NCBI RefSeq assembly: GCF_918698085.1
Contig: NZ_CAKKLP010000001.1
Location: 496,001 to 560,000, forward strand
Length of the DNA: 64,000 nt
Direction: 5' to 3'
DNA from: Chryseobacterium sp. Bi04
Lineage (GTDB): Bacteria > Bacteroidota > Bacteroidia > Flavobacteriales > Weeksellaceae
A model generated the notes under the pieces. That model searched no databases and was not told the origin of the DNA. It was given only the letters and a program-made list of their open reading frames with translations. The position numbers were made by a program, and so were the translations under genes. Shown here in pieces: positions 51,760-60,592 of the stretch. Numbering within the stretch: the first letter of the stretch is position 1; every line of letters starts with the position of its first letter.

Positions 51760-54309
51760 TTATTTTATGTTGACTAATACCTGAATTTTTCCAATTTCTT
51801 TCTGATCATAATCCTGAAGAGATTTTCCGATCACCTGTCCTATTTTTACCTTTTTAAGATTGGCCTTCATAGCGACTCCCGGTGTTGAGGAGGTCACCAG
51901 TAGGTCGCCCCTTCTGATTTTTCCGTTTTCCAGGCATACTTTTGTGGGAATCACTCCAATTACACCCATGGGAACTTTATCTGAAATGTCTGTATCAATA
52001 TGCTCTTCCGTAAGAAGTACACCAGGTTTGGTAGCATATACGCCAGCAACAAGATTGGAGTAGGGTTTGGAGGATTTTTCTACGGTTCTGTCTGAATTTA
52101 TCGAGATCACTAGAATATCTCCGGTTTCATATTCAGAAATGTTTCCTTCCACATCAAATGCTTCGGCGACATCAGCACCACTGGCTTGTGTTCCTCCATT
52201 AAAAAATCCTCTTCCCGCTTTGTTGATTCGGGCTACATTGGTTGAGGCACTCTGGTAGACGGCAATATCACCCGACGGTCCCTGATGGTTGACAAGCAGG
52301 GTAGAGCCTGTACCCGTAGTGGTTACATGTACTACCGGCTGGCCGTTACTGTTATTGAAGTTGGCAAATCGACCCGCTTTACCGGTGCCAAAATTGGGTA
52401 CAAAACCTGAAATAGCATTACCATTTCCATCGCAAGAAGCTTCAATACCATCACCGTTTCCTCCGGCATTGGCAGTAATTCCATTTCCGTTCCCTTCTGT
52501 TAAGGCTAATAATGCAGGGCCATTTCCTGATGGGTTTGATGAGTAGAATAAACCTCCAAATCCTCCTGTTCCGGATGATAAACCATAAATACCGGCTGTT
52601 CCGAAATTGGAAAATATTGAATTGACCTCCCCTTTTACTGCCGGGGAAGTTCCCTGAGTTTTGTCCACTTTAAAGTTTCCTGCAATACCGTTTCCTACAG
52701 TAGTTACGGTAATTACATCACTGGTGTTGGCCTCATTGAAGATATTGAAACGCCCCGCACGCCCTGTTGCAAATGTAGGCACCCAGGCATAAAGAGCATT
52801 TCCGTTACCATCAATATTAGTTTCCACACCATTCCCGTTTTTGCTTGCGTTGGCTGTGATTGCATTTCCGTTACCATCTGTAATCGCTACCAATGCAGCG
52901 CCGTTACCTGAAGGATTAGAGGCGTGAAATAAACCAGCAAAACCTCCCGTTCCGGAAGAAATACCGAAAATACCTGCTGCCCCAAAGTTTCCGAAAATAG
53001 TTTTAACCTCTCCTCTTACTGCTGCTGCCACACTATTGGTGTTGTCCACAAGAAAAGAAGCGGCATTTCCCTGTGCATTATCAGGAATGTTTCCATTGCC
53101 ATTGGTTTCTACCTCAAAAGTATTATTGGTGGTATTGGTTTGGTTCAGGTTTTCAAAACGGCCTGCACGGCCTGTGCTGCTATTTAGGCCTACCTGTCCA
53201 TATACTCCTATACCCGTTCCGGAGGCATTGGTAGCAATGAATCCTCGTACGCCATATCCACCTCCGTCATTCCTTCCTACTACAGCTCCGGCAATGTCAC
53301 TGGTTGTTCTCCCCACTACTGCTTCACCGGCGCCGTTATTATCACCTATGATACCTGCAGAAGTTTGGGCAGAGGTAATACCATGCACTGCAAAACCGTT
53401 TCCTGTTGAGCTCAAAATACCGGCTCCGTTTCCGGAAGAAGTAACATTGATGACGGTTCCGTTTCCTAGTGTAGAAGCATTAAGGACATTGTTGTTATTA
53501 GCATTGTTGAAGATAGCAATGTTGGCAGCAATTCCGCTATTACTGGTAGCATTGAGGCCGGTTCCTGTGTTACTGTTTGCGTATACCCCATATCCGCTTC
53601 CACTGGAGTTTCCATATACTCCCAAGCCATTAGGTGTAACCCCATACACTCCCCATCCGCTTCCGTTTTGGCTTCCCCAAACTCCTACGCCCAGTCCTCC
53701 GGTTCCGTTATTGATGCCGCGAACTCCTGAAGAAAATCCTCCAGGGGCAGTATTGGTAACAACTCCCCGCACTGCAGCAATACTTGAAGTGGTGGTATTA
53801 TTAGTTCCCTCTAAAGAAGTTCCGTCTCCATCATTTGTTAATGAAAACAATGTAGAGGCATTATTTACGGTATTGGTATAAGGAATGGCAAAGGTACCGC
53901 CACTCGTTCCTGCAGCCTTTGCATACATAGCGTAGGGAACACTTAGCAGCTGGCTGGTTCCTGTGATGGTATAATTGGTGCCTCCCGCAGGGTCAGTTTC
54001 TGTTTTTAAATAATAGCTTCCTGATGACCAGTTAATCGAAGCAAATGTTCCTGTAAGAATGGTTCCCGTTCCTATTTCAAGGCTGATAAGACCATTGGTG
54101 TTGGTGTTTCCGGTAAGCCTTTCCGAATAAACTGCTGCTCCGGCAGGAGATCCCTGCAATACACTTACTTTGACAGCAATAGCCTGGTTGCTTAGCAGCT
54201 GTCCTATACCATTTCTCATGACAGCCTGATAGCTCATTTTTTCCGGAGCCTGTGAAAGCCCCATAAAGAAGCCCAAGAGTATCCAGGACAGTAGTAATAT
54301 TTTTTTCAT
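51760..54309 (-). CDS. Large secreted Gly/Asn-rich repeat protein
   Basis: 849 residues. A signal peptide covers about 1-19 (FFMGLSQAPE). Residues 20-135 are the conserved Bacteroidota head SYQAVMRNGIGQLL, ending SQLLSVPYAMYAKAAG. About 140-700 is built from Gly/Asn-rich beta turns (GNGNAITANA and the like) with two tandem 114-residue units (nt 52306-52647 and 52687-53028). The last 130 residues (GADVAEAFDVEGNISEYETG, then GDLLVTSSTPGVAMKA) form a separate folded domain seen at the ends of other large repeat proteins. There is no T9SS tail. Five bases after the T9SS gene, so one transcript. A filament or adhesin is a fair guess. Confidence 0.8.
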   Translation of the reverse strand: MKKILLLSWILLGFFMGLSQAPEKMSYQAVMRNGIGQLLSNQAIAVKVSVLQGSPAGAAVYSERLTGNTNTNGLISLEIGTGTILTGTFASINWSSGSYYLKTETDPAGGTNYTITGTSQLLSVPYAMYAKAAGTSGGTFAIPYTNTVNNASTLFSLTNDGDGTSLEGTNNTTTSSIAAVRGVVTNTAPGGFSSGVRGINNGTGGLGVGVWGSQNGSGWGVYGVTPNGLGVYGNSSGSGYGVYANSNTGTGLNATSNSGIAANIAIFNNANNNNVLNASTLGNGTVINVTSSGNGAGILSSTGNGFAVHGITSAQTSAGIIGDNNGAGEAVVGRTTSDIAGAVVGRNDGGGYGVRGFIATNASGTGIGVYGQVGLNSSTGRAGRFENLNQTNTTNNTFEVETNGNGNIPDNAQGNAASFLVDNTNSVAAAVRGEVKTIFGNFGAAGIFGISSGTGGFAGLFHASNPSGNGAALVAITDGNGNAITANASKNGNGVETNIDGNGNALYAWVPTFATGRAGRFNIFNEANTSDVITVTTVGNGIAGNFKVDKTQGTSPAVKGEVNSIFSNFGTAGIYGLSSGTGGFGGLFYSSNPSGNGPALLALTEGNGNGITANAGGNGDGIEASCDGNGNAISGFVPNFGTGKAGRFANFNNSNGQPVVHVTTTGTGSTLLVNHQGPSGDIAVYQSASTNVARINKAGRGFFNGGTQASGADVAEAFDVEGNISEYETGDILVISINSDRTVEKSSKPYSNLVAGVYATKPGVLLTEEHIDTDISDKVPMGVIGVIPTKVCLENGKIRRGDLLVTSSTPGVAMKANLKKVKIGQVIGKSLQDYDQKEIGKIQVLVNIK
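52306..53028 (-). repeat. Two tandem 342-bp coding repeats
   Basis: Units at 52687-53028 and 52306-52647, each 342 bases, separated by 39 bases. They encode 114-residue blocks that align without gaps (GEVKTIFGNFGAAGIFGISS against GEVNSIFSNFGTAGIYGLSS at the start). Earlier stretches of the protein hold weaker partial copies. Confidence 0.75.
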
Positions 54310-54314
54310 GGCAT

Positions 54315-54800
54315 TTATTTTTTAATGATTTTAAAAGTTTTAATATTTTCTCCATTCCTGCTAATCCGCATAATATACATGGCGGAAGGCAGAGAGGAGA
54401 AATTAAGCTCAGATTTTGATTGTAAAATCATGTCTTTTTTGATCAGTTTACCCTGAGAATCAAATAACTGATACTCTGAATCCTTGTAGCTGTTTGTGGT
54501 AAAATCCAGATACAAGTATTCCTTGAAAGGATTAGGGTAAATAAGAATGTCTTTTTGATCTTTCTGGCCTGATGAGGGATCCTGAGTGGAAAGTGTAGTG
54601 ATTTCGAACCCCTGTTGTACTCCTTCAAGAAGCTGAATAGGGGTGCCTTTATTGAGGTATGCAGTCTGGCCTATACTGTAAGAAACAGAACCATTGCCTG
54701 ATGACGCATCGGTTCCGGTAGCTACAAGTGCTGACTGAGCCCGAAAGATGACGACAGAAAATACAAGCAAGGTGAGGCAATAAATAGATTTTTTTTTCAT
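54315..54800 (-). CDS. Short secreted protein with T9SS type A sorting domain
   Basis: 161 residues. The signal peptide ends near RAQS (residue 22). The middle part is brief: GNGSVSYSIGQTAYL and LLEGVQQGFEIT are a known Flavobacteria pattern that comes before T9SS tails. The tail (about 83-161) has ILIYPNPFKEYLYLDF, LFDSQGKLIKKD and the ending ENIKTFKIIKK. With almost no cargo domain, it may act as a coat or partner for the repeat protein that follows. First of three genes; the orphan LytTR gene lies just upstream on the same strand. Confidence 0.82.
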   Translation of the reverse strand: MKKKSIYCLTLLVFSVVIFRAQSALVATGTDASSGNGSVSYSIGQTAYLNKGTPIQLLEGVQQGFEITTLSTQDPSSGQKDQKDILIYPNPFKEYLYLDFTTNSYKDSEYQLFDSQGKLIKKDMILQSKSELNFSSLPSAMYIMRISRNGENIKTFKIIKK

Positions 54801-54960
54801 GGATAACTGTTTTTAGGTGATTAGCAAAGTTTTTTTTAAGGGCAAATTTTGGAAGACTAAATTACCACCTATGCTCATCAGATTATAGAAAAATAGACCA
54901 ACGGCAGAAATAATCGACCAATGGCGTTTTGTGAATTATTGTTGAAAAAAGTCTGTGTTT

Positions 54961-55668
54961 TTAAGGCTCGAAAAAGGAGAGGTTGTTCTTGTATGCTCTG
55001 CCTATGGGAAGCTTAATCTGATGGGTTAATTCTATTTCATGGCAGCTTTTACTACGGATAAGATGTCTCGGTACTGCATAGCTGCGGTGTATTCTTACAA
55101 AAGAATCAAAAAAGTTTTTAAGGAGCAGATTTCCTAACGAATCTAAAATACAGTGATTTTTTTTCAGGGTAATAATCCGGGTATAGTCTTTTAAAGCTTC
55201 CAGATATAAAACATCTGTCTTTCTGATCTGAGAAATATGACCACCTTCTTTTATTTTAACAAAATTTTCCCCGAAAAGAGCATCGTAGCAATCGCATTTT
55301 TCTTTTACTTTAAAAAACTCAGAAAGCCGTTGCATGGAGTAATGGAAGCGCTCTGCCGTTAATGGCTTAGTAATAAAGTCCAGTGTATTGATTTCAAAAA
55401 CAGAAGCTGCCAGTTCAGGATGGGAGCTGACAAAAATGCAGGTGGGTATTTTATGAGCCAGTTTTCTAAATTCAAGACCGTTCATTCCTCTTAAATTGGT
55501 TTCAATAATAAGAAGGTCAACAGGAAGTTCAAGGTAGGAAATTGCTTTCTCTGCCGAATCAAAAGAAGCGACAATTTCTATGTTTTCGTACTGTCTTATA
55601 TAATGTTGAAGAACAAGCCTGTCCAGTTCATCATCATCAATAATCATACATTTGATTGGTGTCATCAT
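54961..55668 (-). CDS. Orphan LytTR regulator with Asp-to-Glu receiver
   Basis: 235 residues. The receiver domain (about 5-125) keeps the acidic cluster IIDDDELD and the Lys in DFITKPLTAERF, but the phosphoacceptor position is Glu56 (VDLLIIETNLRGMNGLEF, where LDI or LDV is normal). The LytTR domain (about 140-235) has YLEALKDYTRIITL, FVRIHRSYAVP and IGRAYKNNLSFF. There is no kinase gene beside it. Glu can mimic phospho-Asp, so it may be constitutively active. It is followed, 160 bases on and on the same strand, by the T9SS/repeat-protein genes. Confidence 0.87.
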   Translation of the reverse strand: MMTPIKCMIIDDDELDRLVLQHYIRQYENIEIVASFDSAEKAISYLELPVDLLIIETNLRGMNGLEFRKLAHKIPTCIFVSSHPELAASVFEINTLDFITKPLTAERFHYSMQRLSEFFKVKEKCDCYDALFGENFVKIKEGGHISQIRKTDVLYLEALKDYTRIITLKKNHCILDSLGNLLLKNFFDSFVRIHRSYAVPRHLIRSKSCHEIELTHQIKLPIGRAYKNNLSFFEP

Positions 55669-55867
55669 GATTCTCTGGCAATTAGTTTACTATTTTAATT
55701 TAACGATTTAAAAATCAGAAAATTATTACCTAAAGTTATTGATTTTTATGAAACAATAATTGATTATACTTAAAATTATATTAAAAAGTGTTATTATATA
55801 AAATTTGATTTTGTTTTTTTTCTGAAAAATATTATCTTGTAAAAATCATAAACATAGATAGAACTTC

Positions 55868-57091
55868 ATGTTAGAAAAGAAAGAACATAATTATGAGAAA
55901 GCGGTCTTGGTGGGTCTTATTACACAGCACCAGGATGAAGAAAAACTAGTGGAGTATATGGACGAACTGGAGTTTTTGGCTTTCACAGCAGGAGCAACCG
56001 TACAAAAACGCTTCACTCAAAAATTAACACAACCTGACTCCAAAACCTTTATTGGAAGTGGAAAGGCAATTGAGATAAAAGAATACGTAAAAGAAAATGA
56101 GATAGGAACCGTCATTTTTGATGATGAGCTTTCTCCTTCGCAGCTTAAAAACCTGGAAAGAGAAATGGAAGTTAAAATTTTGGACCGAACCAACCTTATT
56201 CTTGATATTTTTGCCCAGCGTGCACAAACTTCATATGCGAGAACTCAGGTGGAACTGGCACAATATCAGTATCTTTTACCACGTCTGACAAGAATGTGGA
56301 CTCACCTTGAGCGTCAAAAAGGGGGAATCGGAATGAGAGGTCCCGGTGAAACGGAAATTGAAACTGACCGCCGTATCATTCGTGACAGGATCTCCTTATT
56401 GAAAGATAAGCTGAAAACTATTGATAGACAAATGGCTACTCAGCGTAATAATCGTGGTAAAGTGGTTCGTGCAGCGTTAGTGGGCTACACCAATGTGGGA
56501 AAGTCTACACTGATGAATTCACTTTCAAAGTCTGAGGTTTTTGCTGAGAATAAATTATTTGCAACGCTGGATACCACGGTACGAAAAGTGGTCATCGGAA
56601 ATCTACCGTTTTTACTTACCGATACCGTAGGGTTTATCAGAAAATTACCTACTCAGCTTGTAGAATCATTCAAATCCACTTTGGATGAGGTTCGTGAAGC
56701 CGATCTTTTGATTCATGTGGTAGATATTTCCCACGAAAGCTTCGAAGACCATATAGAATCTGTAAATAATATCTTAATGGAAATCAATGCTCATCAAAAA
56801 CCGATGATCATGGTTTTCAATAAAATTGATGATTTCAGCTACGAGAAAAAAGATGAAGACGATCTGACCCCAGGTACAAAGAGGAATATTTCTCTTGAAG
56901 AATGGGAAAAAACATGGATGGCAAAATCTAAATATCCTACCGTTTTCATCTCTGCACTGACGAAAGAAAACTTTCCGGAAATGAAAAAGATGATTTACGA
57001 TGAGGTGATGAAAATTCATATTTCCAGATTCCCATACAATGATTTCCTTTTCGAGTATTTCGATAACGACGAGGAAGAAAGCAGCAATTGA
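55868..57091 (+). CDS. hflX: GTPase HflX
   Basis: 407 residues. The N-terminal nucleotide-binding HflX domain and coiled arm span about 1-195 (FTAGATVQKRFTQKLTQPD in part, and GGIGMRGPGETEIETDRR). The G domain has ALVGYTNVGKSTLMNSL (G1), DTVGFIRKLP (G3) and MVFNKIDD (G4). HflX binds the ribosome and splits stalled or heat-damaged 70S ribosomes. It heads a long plus-strand run of genes; its stop TGA overlaps the next ATG by one base. Confidence 0.95.
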   Translation: MLEKKEHNYEKAVLVGLITQHQDEEKLVEYMDELEFLAFTAGATVQKRFTQKLTQPDSKTFIGSGKAIEIKEYVKENEIGTVIFDDELSPSQLKNLEREMEVKILDRTNLILDIFAQRAQTSYARTQVELAQYQYLLPRLTRMWTHLERQKGGIGMRGPGETEIETDRRIIRDRISLLKDKLKTIDRQMATQRNNRGKVVRAALVGYTNVGKSTLMNSLSKSEVFAENKLFATLDTTVRKVVIGNLPFLLTDTVGFIRKLPTQLVESFKSTLDEVREADLLIHVVDISHESFEDHIESVNNILMEINAHQKPMIMVFNKIDDFSYEKKDEDDLTPGTKRNISLEEWEKTWMAKSKYPTVFISALTKENFPEMKKMIYDEVMKIHISRFPYNDFLFEYFDNDEEESSN

Positions 57092-57720
57092 TGAAATATC
57101 ACTTTTTCCTTCTGTTCATCTTTTTTTCGGTTTTTGGTTTCAGCCAGAAATCAAAAATTGATATGAAAGCTATTGAGAAAAGTCTGAGCAACAATGGTTC
57201 CCCGTATAATTATGATAAACTTATTTTCAAGTATAAGGGGCTTCCAAGATCTTTAGACAGTATAGAATCTCAATATCTTTACTATGGAAGAAATTTCAGA
57301 ACGGATAAAATCATCACTTCGGATGAGCGCTTCAAAAGTCTGGCAGAAGCTTTTAAACAAAATAATTTTGAAGATTGTATAAAGCAGGGAAAAGCCTTAT
57401 ATGGTAAAGATCCTACCAATCTGGATATTCTGCTGATTCTTCTCAGGGCCTATGATTCTCTAAAGGATGGGAGCAATTTTATGCACCATCTTAATCAGTT
57501 CCGCTCATTAGCTGATGGCATAAAAAGCTCCGGAGATGGTAAATCTGAGAAAACAGCCTATCTGGTTAATTCCGTAGGAGATGAGTATATTTTGCTGAAT
57601 ATTTTGAAAATTGGACAGGATTATACCAGAGGTTCAAAACCTTCCAAAGACGGAATGTTTGACATCTGGGAAAAAGAAGGGGTTAAAACCTATATCAAAG
57701 TACTTTATTTAGACACATAA
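57091..57720 (+). CDS. DUF4919 domain protein
   Basis: 209 residues from the ATG at 57091, which overlaps the hflX stop (TGATG). A TTG one codon earlier is possible. Signal peptide of about 18 residues (FFSVFGFSQKS). The body is helical, with YNYDKLIFKYKGLPRSLDS and ALYGKDPTNLDILLILLRAY, a TPR-like unit near 95-125, and ends VKTYIKVLYLDT. DUF4919 proteins are uncharacterised periplasmic proteins of Bacteroidota. Coupled to hflX by position only. Confidence 0.8.
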   Translation: MKYHFFLLFIFFSVFGFSQKSKIDMKAIEKSLSNNGSPYNYDKLIFKYKGLPRSLDSIESQYLYYGRNFRTDKIITSDERFKSLAEAFKQNNFEDCIKQGKALYGKDPTNLDILLILLRAYDSLKDGSNFMHHLNQFRSLADGIKSSGDGKSEKTAYLVNSVGDEYILLNILKIGQDYTRGSKPSKDGMFDIWEKEGVKTYIKVLYLDT

Positions 57721-57740
57721 ATTAATTTAAAAAACACTTA

Positions 57741-59027
57741 GTGGAGTTATATTATTCATTCTCAGCATTAATCGTATTAGCATCAATATTTGCCTATCTT
57801 AACTATAGGTTCCTTAAACTTCCAAGTACCATCGGAATAATGGTTATCGCCATTGTAGTTTCTATTTTCCTGGTATTGTTTGGGGAAACAGTTCTTCCAA
57901 GAACGTTCGGGCATCTTCATAACCTGATGAACAGTATTGATTTTACAGAGGTTCTGATGGGAGCAATGCTTAATTTTCTTCTCTTTGCAGGAGGAATTCA
58001 TATTAACATCAATGACCTGAAAGAACAGTTCAGACCGGTATTGATATTTTCTACGGCGGGTGTTGTGATTTCCACTTTTGTAGTAGGTTTTGGAATGTTT
58101 TACTTACTGCCCTATGTAGGAGTTAAACTTCCTTTTATTTACTGTCTGGTTTTTGGAGCATTGATTTCCCCTACAGATCCTGTAGCGGTTCTGAGTGTTC
58201 TGAAACAGGCTAATGTTTCCAAATCACTGGAAACAAAAGTGGCCGGAGAATCTCTTTTCAATGACGGTATGGCGGTTGTAGTCTTTACAGTGGTTTTACA
58301 ACTGGCAGTGGGAAAAGAAGTAGACTTAAGTGTCGAAAATATAGGATTGCTTTTGCTTCATGAAGCTGGAGGAGGTATTTTACTTGGGGTTTTACTGGGA
58401 TGGATTACTTCCAGGCTGATGCGTGAAGTGGATGATTATATTATTTCCGTTTTGGTAACGCTTTCTGTAGTGATGGGTGGGTACCTTATTGCAAGACAAA
58501 TGCATATTTCCGGCCCGCTGACAATGGTTGCAGCAGGTTTATTTATGGGTAATTTTAACAGGAGTTTCAAAATGAAATCCGTTACGCAGGATTATTTGAT
58601 TAAATTCTGGGAACTGATTGATGAGATCCTGAATGCTGTATTATTCCTGTTTATCGGGTTCGAACTTTTGATGATTAAAGATCTGAAACACTATATGATT
58701 CCCGGAGTATTGGCAATTATTGTAGTCCTGCTGGCGCGGTTTATTTCCATCTGGGGACCTACAAAGTTTACCTCTTTGAGACGAAGCTTTAGCCCGCAGA
58801 CCGTAAAAGTACTGGTTTGGGGAGGAATCCGTGGTGGAGTATCTATCGCATTGGCAATGTCTATTCCGAAAAGCGAATACAGTGAAATTATTCTAAGTAT
58901 CACCTACTGCGTGGTAGTATTCTCTATTATTGTTCAGGGTCTTACTATTGCCAAGGTTGCCAATCCCAATAAAATTGCCAAGGAAGAAGAGGAACAGGAG
59001 ACTGTAGTGCTGGAAGATAAAGCTTAA
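57741..59027 (+). CDS. Na+/H+ antiporter, CPA1 family
   Basis: 428 residues starting with GTG at 57741, with about twelve transmembrane helices. The family signatures are FGALISPTDPVAVLSVL (helix 5 with the Asp-Pro) and GESLFNDGMAVVVF (the Asn-Asp pair of helix 6 that binds the ion). RGGVSIALAMSIP lies near the end. The protein exchanges Na+ or K+ for H+ across the inner membrane. It is 20 bases after the DUF4919 gene. Confidence 0.9.
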   Translation: MELYYSFSALIVLASIFAYLNYRFLKLPSTIGIMVIAIVVSIFLVLFGETVLPRTFGHLHNLMNSIDFTEVLMGAMLNFLLFAGGIHININDLKEQFRPVLIFSTAGVVISTFVVGFGMFYLLPYVGVKLPFIYCLVFGALISPTDPVAVLSVLKQANVSKSLETKVAGESLFNDGMAVVVFTVVLQLAVGKEVDLSVENIGLLLLHEAGGGILLGVLLGWITSRLMREVDDYIISVLVTLSVVMGGYLIARQMHISGPLTMVAAGLFMGNFNRSFKMKSVTQDYLIKFWELIDEILNAVLFLFIGFELLMIKDLKHYMIPGVLAIIVVLLARFISIWGPTKFTSLRRSFSPQTVKVLVWGGIRGGVSIALAMSIPKSEYSEIILSITYCVVVFSIIVQGLTIAKVANPNKIAKEEEEQETVVLEDKA

Positions 59028-59053
59028 TATGTAACACACTAACAGCGTTTAGA

Positions 59054-59773
59054 ATGAGTAGTATTGTTAAGGAAATACAGGAAGCATTAGCCGTTTTATC
59101 AATTCCCGAGAAAGCTGAATTCTTTCCAAGGTTCTTCAAAACCGGAAAGGGAGAATACGGCGAGGGAGATTTGTTTTTAGGGGTAACTGTTCCGGATCAG
59201 AGGACTGTAGCTAAAGAATACTATTCAAAAATCAATTTAAAGGAATTAAGCGGGTTGCTGGCTTCAGGATATCACGAACACAGGCTCACAGCTCTTTTTA
59301 TGTTGATTTCAAAGTTTGAAAAAACAAAAGAGCAGGCAGTAAAAGATGAAATAGTGGCTTTTTATCTTTATCATCTTCCCTATATTAACAATTGGGATCT
59401 GGTAGATTCAAGCTGTTATAAAATCCTGGGCAGATATGCCTTTGAGAACGGAAAAGAATATCTTCTGAGAGACCTTTCCGAGTCTGAAGTAATGTGGCAT
59501 AAAAGAATTGCTGTGGTGGGAACCATGCATTACGTAAAAAAAGGATCATTTGAACTCACCAAAGAATTGGTGACCAGAAATCTGAAACATACCCACGACC
59601 TGATGCATAAAGCAAACGGCTGGCTGTTAAGGGAAATGGGAAATAAAAATGAAGGACAATTAACCAGTTACCTGAATCTGTACTATAAGGAAATGCCGAG
59701 AACCTGTCTCCGGTATGCTATTGAAAAATTGGACGAGGACCTCCGACAGAATTATTTGAAAGGACTTATTTAA
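59054..59773 (+). CDS. DNA alkylation repair protein (AlkD-like)
   Basis: 239 residues, all-helical HEAT-like repeats. FFKTGKGEYGEGDLFLGVTV and PDQRTVAKEYY open the family fold, and INNWDLVDSSCYKILG with the Trp-Asp pair, MWHKRIAVVGTMHYV and HKANGWLLREMGNK follow. AlkD-type glycosylases remove bulky or positively charged alkylated bases. It is 26 bases after the antiporter gene, so likely part of the same transcript. Confidence 0.92.
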   Translation: MSSIVKEIQEALAVLSIPEKAEFFPRFFKTGKGEYGEGDLFLGVTVPDQRTVAKEYYSKINLKELSGLLASGYHEHRLTALFMLISKFEKTKEQAVKDEIVAFYLYHLPYINNWDLVDSSCYKILGRYAFENGKEYLLRDLSESEVMWHKRIAVVGTMHYVKKGSFELTKELVTRNLKHTHDLMHKANGWLLREMGNKNEGQLTSYLNLYYKEMPRTCLRYAIEKLDEDLRQNYLKGLI

Positions 59774-59906
59774 AAAAATAAAAGCAATAGTAGTACTGTT
59801 TCATATCTTGAAAAACTACCTGAAAACAGCTATTTATCTCCAAAAAATCAAAGATTGTAGGGATTTAAGACGGGAATTGAGTAGTTTTGTTGTTTTAAAC
59901 TCAATC

Positions 59907-60575
59907 ATGAAAAACATTCTTAAGTTATGTCTTCTATTTCTGCCTTTGCTGGTGCTGACAAGCTGTTTCGATATTTTAGATAAGATTAATCTAAAAGCTG
60001 ACGGAACAGGAGAATATACTGTTATTCTTAATGCGAGTAAAAGCAAAACAAGACTCGCTTCAATTTCTAAAATGGAAACTATTAACGGAAAAAAGGTTCC
60101 CAAGAAGTCTGAAATTGAAAGCAAAATCAATGAAGCCTCTAAAATTTTCAAAGAGACACCGGGAATCAGTAATGTGAAAACCTCTATGGACTTTGATAAT
60201 TACATCATCAAACTGAGCTGTAATTTTAAGAAAATTGAAAATATCAATGCCGGACTAGAGAAACTAAAGGCTCAGAATATACTGGGTAAAATGATTCCAA
60301 CACAGATATACAGCCAGAATCTTGAAAAAAAGGTATTGACGAGAAATAAATTGAATACATTCAAAACGGATTACGACAAGATGAGTAAGGCAGACAAAGA
60401 AGTCTTTAATGGTGCCACATATACTTCCGTAATGCAGTTTGAAAACACTGTAAAATCCCAGACCAACAGTGTCTATCTGCTTTCTCCAAATAAAAAGGCC
60501 GTAAAGATGGACGCGAGCATCTTAGATGTAATTCTTCAGAAAAAGCAATTACAAAATACAATCCTTTTCCAATAA
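59907..60575 (+). CDS. Lipoprotein of unknown function
   Basis: 222 residues from the ATG at 59907. An upstream TTG at 59808 would put 33 charged residues in front of a clear lipoprotein signal, so it is rejected. KNILKLCLLFLPLLVLTSC ends in the lipobox. The mature part has INLKADGTGEYTVILNASK, helices near 60-90 and 120-170, and no motif I know. It is first of three consecutive envelope proteins, the next starting 17 bases after its stop. Confidence 0.75.
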   Translation: MKNILKLCLLFLPLLVLTSCFDILDKINLKADGTGEYTVILNASKSKTRLASISKMETINGKKVPKKSEIESKINEASKIFKETPGISNVKTSMDFDNYIIKLSCNFKKIENINAGLEKLKAQNILGKMIPTQIYSQNLEKKVLTRNKLNTFKTDYDKMSKADKEVFNGATYTSVMQFENTVKSQTNSVYLLSPNKKAVKMDASILDVILQKKQLQNTILFQ

Positions 60576-60592
60576 ATTTCTAACATTAAACC

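Noticed and set aside
53036..53881. Open frame of 281 codons on the plus strand
   Set aside because: It is antisense to the Gly/Asn-rich repeat protein; the repetitive codons keep the opposite frame open, and its Pro/Val-rich product has no fold-like pattern.
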